From a virus, in IMG/VR virus record IMGVR_UViG_3300030616_000020, positions 1-64,000 of that record: 64,000 nt of DNA. One strand, written 5' to 3'. The translations under genes and the position numbers were made by a program. Shown here piece after piece: positions 42,635 to 51,983 of this stretch (positions within the stretch are counted from its first letter, which is position 1; the number at the start of each line of letters is the position of its first letter). The notes below the pieces were generated by a model, which searched no databases, was not told the origin of the DNA, and was given only the letters and a program-made list of their open reading frames with translations.

Positions 42635-43003
42635 TTAGACTTCGACCATTACAGGTCTTTTGTTTACAGCTTTTAAATGCTGTCTTTCTTTCTTCATCAC
42701 CGAAATTATGTAATTCTTTGCTGATACGGTAGAGATTAGTCTGAACATAAATACAATTTTTCCTGTATACTTCAGACCTACAGTTCTATCAGGATATTCT
42801 GAGAGTTCCCAATAAAGGGGATATCCTCTACGTGCGAACGACCCGAACATTGATCCGGTAGAGGGATTTTGACCGAGGTAGAACTTATCTCTTATCTTAA
42901 AAATAGGAATTCCGGTGGCTTTATTTGCTCCTGAATAAAATCCTACAAGTTCGGCAATCTCTCCACCATCAAAAAGGACTTGATATTTTCTTATCTCTTT
43001 CAT
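42635..43003 (-). CDS. Unknown small basic protein
   Basis: Codes for 122 residues from the ATG at 43003 (MKEIRKYQVLFDGGEIAELV); the frame extends upstream but crosses a less coding-like stretch. The content is beta-rich with 'GYPLYWELSEYPDRTVGLKYTGKIVFMF' and a basic C-terminal helix (VMKKERQHLKAVNKR). No family is recognised. It is separated from the next gene upstream by about 100 bp, which contains only a weak TACTA/TAGTA hairpin without a U-tract. Confidence 0.5.
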   Translation of the reverse strand: MKEIRKYQVLFDGGEIAELVGFYSGANKATGIPIFKIRDKFYLGQNPSTGSMFGSFARRGYPLYWELSEYPDRTVGLKYTGKIVFMFRLISTVSAKNYIISVMKKERQHLKAVNKRPVMVEV

Positions 43004-43100
43004 TTTTAATGGTTTATAAGAGTTTAACGTTAGGTTCTTAAAACTGAGTGGTACTAACAATACTGCTTTCCCACTCAGCACCTACTAAGCGAAAGTAGTA

Positions 43101-43472
43101 TTATTCTCCTGAGTCGGGAGCCTTATCAGCAACCGATTCAGATTCCGGAGTAACATCCTTCTCGACTTTAATACCGAGATAGGTCTCAGCAATATAGTCC
43201 AGATCATCTCCGGTAGCAATTTTCCACTTGAGGGTATCATCCTCTGTCTTCATGATCAGAAGCAAAGACTTCTCATCACACATGGTACGGACTTTTCCCA
43301 TCTTTCCTTTGACAGAACGAAGGGAAACAGGACCATCTGACTTGATCTTGTCAGCGTACATCATTCCTGTAACACGAAAGGCAATTTCGCTTTCACTCAG
43401 GAATGCACCGTCACCGTTGGCTTCTGCTACCAGAGCCTTACCAATATATTCTTCAACTTGGCTTTCAAACAT
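43101..43472 (-). CDS. Unknown acidic protein
   Basis: Codes for 123 residues. It has a helical N terminus (FESQVEEYIGKALVAEANGDG), a basic middle (SLRSVKGKMGKVRTMCDEKS) and a disordered acidic tail (DVTPESESVADKAPDSGE). It could be a small wedge-shaped regulatory domain (SEIAFRVTGMMYADKI looks like a helix-turn-helix), but this is weak. It is 5 bp downstream of the zinc-ribbon gene. Confidence 0.5.
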   Translation of the reverse strand: MFESQVEEYIGKALVAEANGDGAFLSESEIAFRVTGMMYADKIKSDGPVSLRSVKGKMGKVRTMCDEKSLLLIMKTEDDTLKWKIATGDDLDYIAETYLGIKVEKDVTPESESVADKAPDSGE

Positions 43473-43477
43473 TTGAA

Positions 43478-43657
43478 TTATTTTTTAAAGGTTAAAATTA
43501 CTTTAGATGCACAATCATCACAGAGATCAATCTTGATAAGCATTTTGTGCTTATAATTATACTTATCCATGACTCGCATCCACCTGTAAGGAGAAACAGG
43601 GTTATCACTAGAGTCTTTCTCCATACAGTTATCACAAATTCGTGTCTTCTTGGTCAT
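43478..43657 (-). CDS. Small zinc-ribbon protein
   Basis: Codes for 59 residues. Two CxxC knuckles, C-D-N-C (residues 8-11) and C-D-D-C (46-49), are separated by 34 residues with basic and aromatic character (SPYRWMRVMDKYNYKHKM), a typical single treble-clef or ribbon. It lies between the Ung gene and the 123-residue gene, with 21 and 5 bp gaps. A nucleic-acid or protein adaptor role is likely, partner unknown. Confidence 0.65.
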   Translation of the reverse strand: MTKKTRICDNCMEKDSSDNPVSPYRWMRVMDKYNYKHKMLIKIDLCDDCASKVILTFKK

Positions 43658-43678
43658 TTCTTCTTTGTACTCATATAA

Positions 43679-44380
43679 TTACCATTTAATCGGTTCAATG
43701 TTATGTTCTAGTAAAAATGTATTTGCCTGACTAAAATGCTTACACCCAAAGAATCCGGAATAAGCTGAGAAAGGGGAAGGATGTGGACAAGTCAACTTGA
43801 GGTGATCTTTTGATAAAGTTCTACCTTCAAGATGTTTTTTTGCTTTCGATCCCCATAACATCCACACTATAGGTTGATGTCTGTTCACAAGTACGTGGAT
43901 AACTCTTGCTGTAAACATGTCCCATAGATGCAGGTGTGAACCAGCTTCTCCTTTACGGACCGTGTGAGCCGTATTTATAAGTAATACGCCTTGTTTCGCC
44001 CACCTTTCTAGGTCAGGGTCATGATCAAGCATAAGTCCTTCATATACGTCTGATTCGATCTCTTTGAGGATATTTACCAAGGAAGGAGAAAGTTTTCCGG
44101 TTTTACCTTTATTTGAAAAAGCAAAACCATCAAAAGAACCGTCATGATACGGGTCTTGACCAAGTATCACAACTTTGACTTTTGAAAGAGGAGTGGTTCT
44201 GAATGCTTTGAAAAGTAAATCAGAGCCTTGTTCTGGATATACGGTATATAATCTTCTTTCTTTAAATAACTCAACAGTGATTATTCCAAAATCTTTTGTA
44301 TCTAAATATGGTTCAATGACATTAAACCACTCCACTCCCAATAAGTCTAGGAACTTATCCTTCAGTTTCGGGTGGTGCAT
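43679..44380 (-). CDS. ung: Uracil-DNA glycosylase (family 1)
   Basis: Codes for 233 residues using the ATG at 44380 (MHHPKLKDKFLDLLGVEW), close to the 229 residues of E. coli Ung. GQDPYH at 74-79 is the water-activating loop with catalytic Asp76; HPSPFSAYSGFFGCKHFSQAN carries the His and the Leu-loop analogue. It removes uracil from DNA. Ung is common in crAss-like phages. It overlaps the DUF932-like gene by 26 bp. Confidence 0.93.
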   Translation of the reverse strand: MHHPKLKDKFLDLLGVEWFNVIEPYLDTKDFGIITVELFKERRLYTVYPEQGSDLLFKAFRTTPLSKVKVVILGQDPYHDGSFDGFAFSNKGKTGKLSPSLVNILKEIESDVYEGLMLDHDPDLERWAKQGVLLINTAHTVRKGEAGSHLHLWDMFTARVIHVLVNRHQPIVWMLWGSKAKKHLEGRTLSKDHLKLTCPHPSPFSAYSGFFGCKHFSQANTFLLEHNIEPIKW

Positions 44381-45158
44381 CAGATGTCTCTGCTTCGGGT
44401 GCAGCTTCAACAGTTTCTCCCACCTCTTCCGGAGCAATTCCTACCAGCTCCTGCATGAATCCATGCAGTTTGATATGATCTCTGATAATGTCAATCGGAT
44501 GACTCTTTTTCAGAGCTTCCGTTACATTATTATACAGGGACCAAGCATTGTCTTCCCTGAAATGTTCGCTGTTTGTGAGTTCGTTTTTCACAATACTCAA
44601 CTGAGTGGGAGTAACCATGTTCTTCTCGAAATACATAACTCCCAGAATTTCAGCTTTCTGGCGTGGTGTAAGAGAATAGTTCTTCATTACATCCACCTCC
44701 AAATTGAGCTTTGCAAAATCATCTCTCATTCGGTCTACTCCGACCTGAATTTTTTCATTCAATTCTTCTGCAACGGTTCCGGTGTGTTTGCGTTTGAAAG
44801 CCATCAGATCACCACTGATCATTCCATTTCCGCAGATAAACACAGATGCTCCTGCTACAAAGGCTACGCTCATTGATTTGTCGTAGCTGTTACGGTAGCC
44901 AAACATCATTTTCAGACCGTGGACATTTCCAAAGTCTGTTGCATCTTCGACATCAAAGAATCCGGTAACTCTCGTACCAAACCTGTTTGTGTACATTCTG
45001 TCACGTACAATTTTCAGGTTGTTGGTTTGAGCATTAGTTCTGATTGCTTCGATTATCTCAGCATGAGAAACAGGACTATATGTGGAAGTCCTTACAGGTA
45101 AAGGAGCAGCAAGAGCGATTCTCTTGTTTGCTTCCCAATAAACTTGTTCATTTTGCAT
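44355..45158 (-). CDS. DUF932-like protein
   Basis: Codes for 267 residues. The block 'FGYRNSYDKSMSVAFVAGASVFICGNGMISGDLMAFKRKHTG' fits the DUF932 family found in phages and plasmids, whose biochemical role is unknown. The C terminus is a disordered Glu/Ala/Pro tail. It follows the 124-residue gene by 1 bp and overlaps ung by 26 bp, so it belongs to the recombination and repair operon. The family call is by pattern memory. Confidence 0.65.
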   Translation of the reverse strand: MQNEQVYWEANKRIALAAPLPVRTSTYSPVSHAEIIEAIRTNAQTNNLKIVRDRMYTNRFGTRVTGFFDVEDATDFGNVHGLKMMFGYRNSYDKSMSVAFVAGASVFICGNGMISGDLMAFKRKHTGTVAEELNEKIQVGVDRMRDDFAKLNLEVDVMKNYSLTPRQKAEILGVMYFEKNMVTPTQLSIVKNELTNSEHFREDNAWSLYNNVTEALKKSHPIDIIRDHIKLHGFMQELVGIAPEEVGETVEAAPEAETSDAPPETEG

Positions 45159-45159
45159 A

Positions 45160-45534
45160 TTACTTGTCGTTTAAGAAAGTTCTAACACTTCGACCAAAAA
45201 CAGTATCATCTTTTGAACTGTCACGAAGCTCTTTGAGGAGCTTTATAAGATCAGAAGAGAACGCCACACCTGTCTCTCTTACTCTCAACATCTTATCTGC
45301 TGCACGATAGGCATCTTCAGCAGCCTGTTCACTTGATGTCGATTGCAAAAGGAGTGTAGGATATACACGGGCTGCAATCTTATCACGAAGAATGATTTCC
45401 TGATTTTTGGTTGTAGCAAGAGCTTCCCGAAGATTCGCTATAGTTTCGTAAGCGTCTCCGAGAAGCTTCATGTATATTTCTTGACTGATCTGCCCTTCAA
45501 ATTCTTCGAGGTCTTTTTTTAAATCCTCACTCAT
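45160..45534 (-). CDS. Coiled-coil protein, unknown function
   Basis: Codes for 124 residues from the ATG at 45534, which overlaps the upstream stop by 8 bp (ATGAGTGA). Mostly helical with an acidic N terminus (MSEDLKKDLEEFEGQISQEI) and a second helical part (AAEDAYRAADKMLRVRETG). No known family. The tight overlap indicates production in fixed ratio with the 254-residue protein. Confidence 0.55.
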   Translation of the reverse strand: MSEDLKKDLEEFEGQISQEIYMKLLGDAYETIANLREALATTKNQEIILRDKIAARVYPTLLLQSTSSEQAAEDAYRAADKMLRVRETGVAFSSDLIKLLKELRDSSKDDTVFGRSVRTFLNDK

Positions 45535-46291
45535 AAGGCATATATATTTCGTTTTTTTCGTCTGGTTTCGATGCAAGTTCACTGTCTTCAGGTAGGCTCA
45601 TTCCGATATATCTTTCAATACTCTTTCTTAAATCTTCGTTTCTTTCGATAACATCTATGAAAGGTTCACTATCCTGTCTACCATAAAACTTCCTTATGCG
45701 CCCTTTTAACGCCTTAGAGAACTTGGAGTATTTCCCCTCTATTAAAGATACTACATCTTCTTTAAAATTCAAAGGAATTTTGAAGATATATACTACATGG
45801 TATTTTCCATGCTCAAGATGAGAAACACAAAGAGGGTCGGTTATCATATATCTCTCGAACTCCTTATATGTTTGACTACCTGTAAATCTGTACATTAAGC
45901 ACAAATATTCATAGGTTGGATCGAGATAAGCATTAACAAAATAAGTGTCTAATTTCAACTGCTCTTTCGTTTTTCCTAAAGCAGGTAGCAGGAACTTACA
46001 CGCTTTAGTCGGAAGAGAAGTATATATGATAACAGACTTACCTTTCTTCTCAATAATCATGTATTCTACCTCATATACAGTCCTGACTGTACCAACCCTG
46101 AGAAGGAATTTCTCTCCTTTATCAATGGTTAGTTTGTCTTCGAGTGTAATGGATACGATATGATCACTATCGTCCTTCTTGGGATTGAGGAACGCAATGT
46201 TAGAAGTATCAAGGTGCAGTTGTACAGCGTTAAGTACTGTAATTTTAACGGTCTTTCCATTACTGAGCTTGATTTCATTTCCTTTTAACAT
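45527..46291 (-). CDS. Unknown replication-block protein
   Basis: Codes for 254 residues. The N-terminal ~110 residues form alternating strands (GNEIKLSNGKTVKITVLNAVQLHLD, then FLLRVGTVRTVYEVEYMIIEKKGKSVIIY); the C-terminal part is helical and basic (KALKGRIRKFYGRQD). No catalytic motif recognised. It lies between an exonuclease and a coiled-coil gene, so an accessory role in recombination is plausible. Confidence 0.5.
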   Translation of the reverse strand: MLKGNEIKLSNGKTVKITVLNAVQLHLDTSNIAFLNPKKDDSDHIVSITLEDKLTIDKGEKFLLRVGTVRTVYEVEYMIIEKKGKSVIIYTSLPTKACKFLLPALGKTKEQLKLDTYFVNAYLDPTYEYLCLMYRFTGSQTYKEFERYMITDPLCVSHLEHGKYHVVYIFKIPLNFKEDVVSLIEGKYSKFSKALKGRIRKFYGRQDSEPFIDVIERNEDLRKSIERYIGMSLPEDSELASKPDEKNEIYMPYE

Positions 46292-46304
46292 TGCGAAAAA
46301 GGTT

Positions 46305-47393
46305 TTAGAGTTTTACACTGAAAGCATCAATCTGCTTCTCGCCTCCGTTTAGATAATCTTCGTAAGTGTAATCCCACATATCATTTCTTTGATGCCAATC
46401 CAATTCTGCAATCAATTGTAAATATCCTTTAGTTTTTCTTAAATCACTTGGTCCAAATCCAATTGTGTCAATCTGAGCGATTTCTCCATCGTTGAAACTC
46501 TTTGCCAATCCTGCGACAGGAGCTAAATAATTTAGCCCGTTCCTTCCGATTTCAATATCTACAGGTGTAGATGTATAAATCATAGGAGCATAGATAAGAT
46601 TGGTGTCTGCATAGATAAATTTCAATGGAGCAACAGCATAATGATTCATTCTATCATTATCCCATCCCACATGTACCAATGCATCAGTATACATTGAAGC
46701 TTGAAGATAACGCTTATATCTCCAATAGGATTTCATGAATCCTTCTCCTCCTGTTTTCAGGTCAATAGGAGTAATTATTCCTTTCTTGTGATCAACGTGA
46801 ACTATGTCAATCATGCTCTTGACTCTCATCAATTTGACATTTCCCTGACCACTCTCAATAGGAACAAATTGGACATCCCACACCATTGAAGCCTGAAAGA
46901 GAAGCTCAATGTCTTCTGAATCATTTATGAAATATCCTTTTGTAAATGGGTTTGAAGTAAGTTGTGCTACAAGTTGATTAGCTGTGAACATCCCTTCTGC
47001 GCTAATAATAGTTTTGCCTTTTGCTGCAATCAATGCGTCGTAGTAATCTCTTCCTTCTTTATCAAACTTATTCGCAACTGCATCTGCCTTGAGCTTAAAT
47101 CCGGAATTTAGATAGGCTATTGAGCTATCTCCGGTGTCAGCCAGTACTTCGCAGTATCTTAACATCATTTCGCTTCCGGGTTTGGAAGCGGTCATCACGT
47201 AAACTTCTTCATCAAATCTTTTCTTGTCAGTAAGAAGCATGTCCACCACAGTACCAAGAACCATTTCGGGAGATTCCTTCCGTTCTGATTCTTGGTCTGC
47301 TTTGTAAGCCTGTGGTGAGACTGCTAGTTTAGACAATGATGAATAACTTACGAGTTCTAAGGAGCGATACTCCTTATCCGTCAACGTTTTCAT
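46305..47393 (-). CDS. PD-(D/E)XK exonuclease (RecE/YqaJ-like)
   Basis: Codes for 362 residues from the ATG at 47393 (MKTLTDKEYRSLELVSYSSLSKL). 'SYSSLSKLAVSPQAYK' and 'LGTVVDMLLTD' are the N-terminal signatures of this exonuclease group; the metal site is D in SMIDIVHVDHKKG followed by ITPIDLKTGG with D211-L-K213, and 'YKRYLQASMYTDAL' is the usual motif after the core. It probably trims DNA ends for annealing with the SSB and Sak4-like proteins encoded upstream. Confidence 0.75.
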   Translation of the reverse strand: MKTLTDKEYRSLELVSYSSLSKLAVSPQAYKADQESERKESPEMVLGTVVDMLLTDKKRFDEEVYVMTASKPGSEMMLRYCEVLADTGDSSIAYLNSGFKLKADAVANKFDKEGRDYYDALIAAKGKTIISAEGMFTANQLVAQLTSNPFTKGYFINDSEDIELLFQASMVWDVQFVPIESGQGNVKLMRVKSMIDIVHVDHKKGIITPIDLKTGGEGFMKSYWRYKRYLQASMYTDALVHVGWDNDRMNHYAVAPLKFIYADTNLIYAPMIYTSTPVDIEIGRNGLNYLAPVAGLAKSFNDGEIAQIDTIGFGPSDLRKTKGYLQLIAELDWHQRNDMWDYTYEDYLNGGEKQIDAFSVKL

Positions 47394-48153
47394 TTTGTCG
47401 AACATTCGCAAATTCACTGTTTAGGTTAGAAAATACACTGTCTTTTATTTTTTGATCAATTGTCATAGCTTCGACAAACGAGTTAGTCCTGACAGTATTA
47501 GGACTTTGCATAAACGATCTTAGATATTCGTCTGAGACATCTTTCACTTGTAAGGATTTCTCTCTCTTTATCTGATCCAATATAGTTCTTCTAACCGTAG
47601 GTGTATAAACTGTTTTTGTAAATAGAGTTTTTCGTAATTTTTCTTCATTAACAAGAATCGTTACATCTTTCAGGTTTAATGTCAAGTCCATAACTTGTGT
47701 GCTAGAATATCTGTAATAACTTTTTCTTGAATTAACCTTGAAATTAGGTAGCTTCGATAGTTTGACTACTCCTAAACAAAATATGTCTACTTCTCCTTTC
47801 ATACGGTATGTTCTCTTTTTACCGAAAAGATCAGAAGGCATATATTCAAAGTTATTAGCAGAGCCTATCACACTGTAATAACCTGAATATATCTGCAACT
47901 TAGGACCTGACCATGATCTTCCTTTTCTATAGATAAACGAATTTCCAGATGAATCTATCCTTAGTTTATTTACACGACAATCAACTCGTTTGATGTGTAT
48001 GTTATGAAAATAAGGATTGTGTTCACCTAGATATAATACAGGTATACCTATAAGAGGATAGTAGCTATCATGAGGTACAAACTTCAGAGGAAATTTTACA
48101 TTACCAGAAGGTTTACCACTGTACCATTCAGAAATATATCGAGTATCATCCAT
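47374..48153 (-). CDS. Unknown protein coupled to the E1-like gene
   Basis: Codes for 259 residues from the ATG at 48153 (MDDTRYISEWYSGKPSGNV), overlapping the E1 stop by 8 bp (ATGGATGA); an in-frame ATG 15 bp upstream is also possible. Beta-rich and basic in the first 150 residues, with many Tyr and Ser, then a helical C terminus (IKREKSLQVKDVSDEYLRSFM). No named domain. Its coupling to E1 makes it a candidate substrate, specificity factor or effector of the Ubl system. It overlaps the exonuclease gene by 20 bp. Confidence 0.55.
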   Translation of the reverse strand: MDDTRYISEWYSGKPSGNVKFPLKFVPHDSYYPLIGIPVLYLGEHNPYFHNIHIKRVDCRVNKLRIDSSGNSFIYRKGRSWSGPKLQIYSGYYSVIGSANNFEYMPSDLFGKKRTYRMKGEVDIFCLGVVKLSKLPNFKVNSRKSYYRYSSTQVMDLTLNLKDVTILVNEEKLRKTLFTKTVYTPTVRRTILDQIKREKSLQVKDVSDEYLRSFMQSPNTVRTNSFVEAMTIDQKIKDSVFSNLNSEFANVRQNENVDG

Positions 48154-48835
48154 AAGTCTCAATTTCATTAAAGAACAACGGACCTATCTCTTCATACTTG
48201 AAGGGAAGTTCATAGGTATCATCCAGAAATCCGGTAAAACCCTGAACCATCTTTGCTGCGATAGCTGCTGCAAAGTGAGTAGTCTGCTTGTAGGAGCAAT
48301 TTGTATCTTCTACTTCAGAATCACTGAACAGGTGTTTATCCTGATAGGCTTTCGCCCACTCAAGAGTTATATAAAACACCTGAAACTGCTCTGCATTTAA
48401 CCTACCATCAATAAAGATAGAATCAGGATATTTCTCAGCTTCTGTTAACCAGTTCTCAAACATCACCTTTCTTGCTTCCATATTATCAAAGCATGAAAAC
48501 ATGACAGGACTTTTGAGAGATTCACTGTCATACCTGTCAGGCATCATAGTAATTCTCTCATATCCAGCAAAGTCCTTTACTATATCTCTCATAGCAGTAA
48601 CTTTGAGCTTTCCAATATCTTCGATTCTGAAAAGTTGTCCAGCCATATTTACTTCTTCAACTTTATCGAAGTCATATAGTATGATGTATGAGGACGGTGG
48701 TAGCATTCTTGACAGAAATAAAGTCAGCCAGCTACCAATTCCACCTGCACCTCCGATAATGATAGGAATGACGAACTTATCCATCTTCTCAAACCATGAA
48801 GCATCACGGAATCTTGATTTTTTCACATCTATCAT
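48146..48835 (-). CDS. E1-like (ThiF/MoeB family) Ubl-activating enzyme
   Basis: Codes for 229 residues. Rossmann ATP site GGAGGIGSW (residues 28-36), the Mg/adenylate Asp region LYDFDKVEEVNMAGQ (D55, D57, N63), FDN at 116-118, and a C-terminal 'DTNCSYKQTTHFAAAIAAKMV' with candidate thioester Cys180. The Arg normally found in N-x-x-R-Q is Gly here. It adenylates the C terminus of a ubiquitin-like protein. It overlaps the JAB gene by 4 bp and the next gene by 8 bp. The pattern resembles the ThiF protein of PRTRC gene sets. Confidence 0.85.
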   Translation of the reverse strand: MIDVKKSRFRDASWFEKMDKFVIPIIIGGAGGIGSWLTLFLSRMLPPSSYIILYDFDKVEEVNMAGQLFRIEDIGKLKVTAMRDIVKDFAGYERITMMPDRYDSESLKSPVMFSCFDNMEARKVMFENWLTEAEKYPDSIFIDGRLNAEQFQVFYITLEWAKAYQDKHLFSDSEVEDTNCSYKQTTHFAAAIAAKMVQGFTGFLDDTYELPFKYEEIGPLFFNEIETYG

Positions 48836-50019
48836 CTCATTTCCCTTTCCATCTTTTCAAGTTGATCTGCAATACTCTTCTCATCATCGTTATCATCATC
48901 AGAACTGTCGTATCCGAGTATGAAATGATCGAAAGTCTCTTCAAGATTCCTGACTACATCAGCAAGTATAGGAAGTCCCTCATACTTTTTGATACACATT
49001 ATCACCTCTTTTATTACGGTGATATACTCATCAGGTTCCAGTTGCTGATCGAAATAGGAATCAATCACTTTCTCGATATGATTCAGAAGATAATCATAAT
49101 ACAGGTCTGAAGCAGTTTCATCATCACTCATCTGGTTAGCGATATCATGAAGAATCTTATATACATTGCTTTCTGTTTTCAGATCAGTATCAAACATCAG
49201 AATGTTCTTTGTCAGACCTTCGATTTCCCAGCTTGTCATCTTATCAGGAATGATTTTGCTGTTGATAGGACGATGAGCAGGAAGATGACGCTGTTTTTCT
49301 GAGTTCCAACTGGTATGATGTTGGTTATATCCTCCCTGATATCCCGGATACTTCCAAGCTTGAGCTTTCTTCTTCTCAGCGTCAGCTTTCTTGACAATAG
49401 TATCCAGACGAGTAGAGAAAAATCCTCCCATCTCAGAATACATGATCTTCATGTTAATCACGACCATGTGTTTTTCCATAGTAGCTTTCTTGAAATGCTT
49501 GGTTTGACCAGCATCGTCGATGAAATTCATCTTGGATGTGATATGCATATCACTTAAGAAAACTACTTTAGCAGCATAATTTCCATCGAAACTGACAACC
49601 AGAGACAGGTAGTAGTTATGTTTATCTACATTGTCCTGAAGTTCTGACATATCAACTCCTGAGAAATATGCTTTACCACTGTGATGCGTATGAATATGAC
49701 CTAATTTCATTTCCATAGCTTCCGGAATCTCATCAAACAGATCGACAATATCACCATCAGTCTCATAACTAGTTGATCCTGCTGTGCCAATGTCCATTAG
49801 AAAGATGTGTTTTGCTTCCAATTTGAAATCTTCGGGTTTGGAAGGATTACCCTTTAATACATCATAAAGCAGCATTCCGGACCATTCAGTGTTGCCACAT
49901 CGGGCATGAAGGAATGTAATCTGCGATATGATATGAGGTGGTAGAATCAGACTACCTTTCTCCTCCATTTCATATAGCGGATACTCGGCTCTCTTCTCTA
50001 CTTTCGCTGGTGTTCCCAT
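48832..50019 (-). CDS. JAB/JAMM (MPN+) deubiquitinase-like protease
   Basis: About 395 residues if translated from the ATG at 50019 (MGTPAKVEKRAEYP); a second ATG lies just past the upstream stop at 49968. The JAMM zinc site is complete: Glu45 in NTEWSGML, then H110-x-H112-x7-S120-x2-D123 inside HTHHSGKAYFSGVD. After the ~190-residue catalytic domain comes a His/Tyr-rich linker and a helical C-terminal domain with an acidic end (DSSDDDNDDEKS). It probably processes or removes the Ubl. The N terminus overlaps the E2-like gene by 50 bp. Confidence 0.85.
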   Translation of the reverse strand: MGTPAKVEKRAEYPLYEMEEKGSLILPPHIISQITFLHARCGNTEWSGMLLYDVLKGNPSKPEDFKLEAKHIFLMDIGTAGSTSYETDGDIVDLFDEIPEAMEMKLGHIHTHHSGKAYFSGVDMSELQDNVDKHNYYLSLVVSFDGNYAAKVVFLSDMHITSKMNFIDDAGQTKHFKKATMEKHMVVINMKIMYSEMGGFFSTRLDTIVKKADAEKKKAQAWKYPGYQGGYNQHHTSWNSEKQRHLPAHRPINSKIIPDKMTSWEIEGLTKNILMFDTDLKTESNVYKILHDIANQMSDDETASDLYYDYLLNHIEKVIDSYFDQQLEPDEYITVIKEVIMCIKKYEGLPILADVVRNLEETFDHFILGYDSSDDDNDDEKSIADQLEKMEREMR

Positions 50020-51973
50020 GTTCTTCAAGTTTATCTGTTAATTTGAATAATATGTACTGTGCTATCTCTCTCATGATATTCGGTTCAGGACAAAATCTCA
50101 TACCTTCTATTGCAGAAGTCGGATTGAAATTAGTCAGTCTAGGACGGACGTATTTACCGTTCAAATAGACAGGAACAAGATTTTTTAGCTTCTCCTGTGC
50201 ATCTGCAAGAATTAAACTAGGTATGAGTTCTGTTTCACTTCCGACTGAATAAAACTCTTTCAGTTCCATCTTACGAGTGTACAAAGGCAAACTGTATCTT
50301 CTTCCTATATCTCTTATAGTATTGTTGTCAAAAAGCTCTATGAATTTATCGTAGAACTTATCATAGTCAACAACAAACCTTAATACTCCACCTTGATTAG
50401 TAAGAGAAAAGCATTCAGAAAAATAGGCGAATTTTAAGGGAGTAGCGTTGATATGTCCAATCAATTCTGTGAGATATTCTTCTGGTACATATCTATCTTT
50501 TCCTATAATATTCTTCTCAATTGTAACACGACTTCCGAAATTTTTGATATTCTCCATTTTATAATGAGGACCACCTTCCAGTGATTCCCATTGTATAAAA
50601 TTGTAGATTCTGAAGATTATCTCATGAACTTCAAATTCATTTAGTTCTTCTCTGTCCATACTACTATACGACACACCTCCTGTACAGAAGCTTGTGAAGT
50701 TAGAAAGACCGCTTGTTAAATGAGAGTGTCGATAGTTTGCACGAGCATCTTCAGGAGTAAAAGCCATTCTCATTCCACTGAGACCTCCAATCATTTTATG
50801 TACCATTCCCTGATAATGATTACCCTGAGTAGTTACCATCAATTCTTCTATCTCATGTTTCATTTCAATAGAATTTGTGATAGTGACATTAGAGAATTTC
50901 ATTAACAAACAATAGGTACTAGTAAGTCTGCTGAAAATATCGTTACTCGGCCTTCCAAAGACATAGAAAATATCAAACTCATCAGGAGGAAGTGCTTTAG
51001 AGACAATTTCATTAAGTCTCTTCACAAACTGTTCTACCTCAATAAACCTTTCGATGAACTTCTGCCTGACAAGTTTGATATTAGAATAGCTTAAGTTTTC
51101 CCTTCGTTTAAGCTTCCATTTTCTACCTCTGGAATTTATGAATTCTTCTTTATCAATTATGATAAAACTGTCTGAGTCAACATCTCTTTTTCTTTCCTTG
51201 TACGCATAACTGATCTGATAATTCCAGATTCTTGTCATATCTCTACGAGTCCTGATCTTCTCTTGTCCTGATATTTTGTTCCTTATCCCATCTCTGTTAA
51301 CTACAAGACGTTTCATGTTTTTATCAAAAACAAATGCATTTTCTACAAAGACACTTTCGTCTCCGCTTCTCCTTCGCCTAGTATAACTATGATATCGTAA
51401 GAAACAGTCTTTTACTTTATGCTCACCTTCTACATCAAAATGGAAGAAATTATAACAGTGTTCACCTGCATTGGGATCGGCTAAAATGATCAGATCATTT
51501 TTGGTAATGACCATTTCTTTAGCAAAAACGCTTCTCTTATACTCAAGACTCTCATTCTGTAAATGCAACTTCATTCTAAGCCTGTCTTCTCTGATCTTCT
51601 TACGTCTTTCTTCAGGAATAGGTATAGGTTCTGCTGGTGGAACTTGAGTTCCCTCAACATTCACTGTAACTTGATCAGTGGTAGGAGGAACAGAAACATA
51701 CGTTGTTCCGGTTGTGGAATTATTGCTTGTCGTGTATGTTATACCTGTTGTACTATCAGTATCGACAACCAAGTTTCCTGTGGTTTCATAATGTGTCACA
51801 ACGTCATTTGGAGTTGGATTATTACTTCTTAAATCATTAACGATTTCTCTCAGAGCTTCTACAGTAAGAGGCTCATAAGTATTTTGGGTTTCATCTGCTT
51901 CTGCTTCTGCTTCTGCCTCATTGATAGACTCCGAAGTCTGACGCATGAATTCTTCTCTTTCAGTCTCTTCCAT
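49970..51973 (-). CDS. Candidate E2-like component of the Ubl cassette
   Basis: Codes for 667 residues from the ATG at 51973 (MEETEREEFMRQT). Acidic N terminus with EAEAEAEADE, a Thr/Asn-rich linker (about residues 70-125), then a large alpha/beta region. At 414-432 lies NYRHSHL...FCTGG, with H416-S-H418 and C430; a HxH followed about a dozen residues later by a Cys in C-x-G is the layout of prokaryotic E2-like folds. The gene stands between Ubl and JAB, where PRTRC-type sets carry an E2-like protein. The assignment is a hypothesis; the rest is unrecognised. Confidence 0.5.
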   Translation of the reverse strand: MEETEREEFMRQTSESINEAEAEAEADETQNTYEPLTVEALREIVNDLRSNNPTPNDVVTHYETTGNLVVDTDSTTGITYTTSNNSTTGTTYVSVPPTTDQVTVNVEGTQVPPAEPIPIPEERRKKIREDRLRMKLHLQNESLEYKRSVFAKEMVITKNDLIILADPNAGEHCYNFFHFDVEGEHKVKDCFLRYHSYTRRRRSGDESVFVENAFVFDKNMKRLVVNRDGIRNKISGQEKIRTRRDMTRIWNYQISYAYKERKRDVDSDSFIIIDKEEFINSRGRKWKLKRRENLSYSNIKLVRQKFIERFIEVEQFVKRLNEIVSKALPPDEFDIFYVFGRPSNDIFSRLTSTYCLLMKFSNVTITNSIEMKHEIEELMVTTQGNHYQGMVHKMIGGLSGMRMAFTPEDARANYRHSHLTSGLSNFTSFCTGGVSYSSMDREELNEFEVHEIIFRIYNFIQWESLEGGPHYKMENIKNFGSRVTIEKNIIGKDRYVPEEYLTELIGHINATPLKFAYFSECFSLTNQGGVLRFVVDYDKFYDKFIELFDNNTIRDIGRRYSLPLYTRKMELKEFYSVGSETELIPSLILADAQEKLKNLVPVYLNGKYVRPRLTNFNPTSAIEGMRFCPEPNIMREIAQYILFKLTDKLEEHGNTSESREESRVSAI

Positions 51974-51983
51974 ATTTATCAAT

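Noticed and set aside
43083-43100. Terminator at the TACTA/TAGTA hairpin
   Set aside because: The stem is short and no U-tract follows in either direction.
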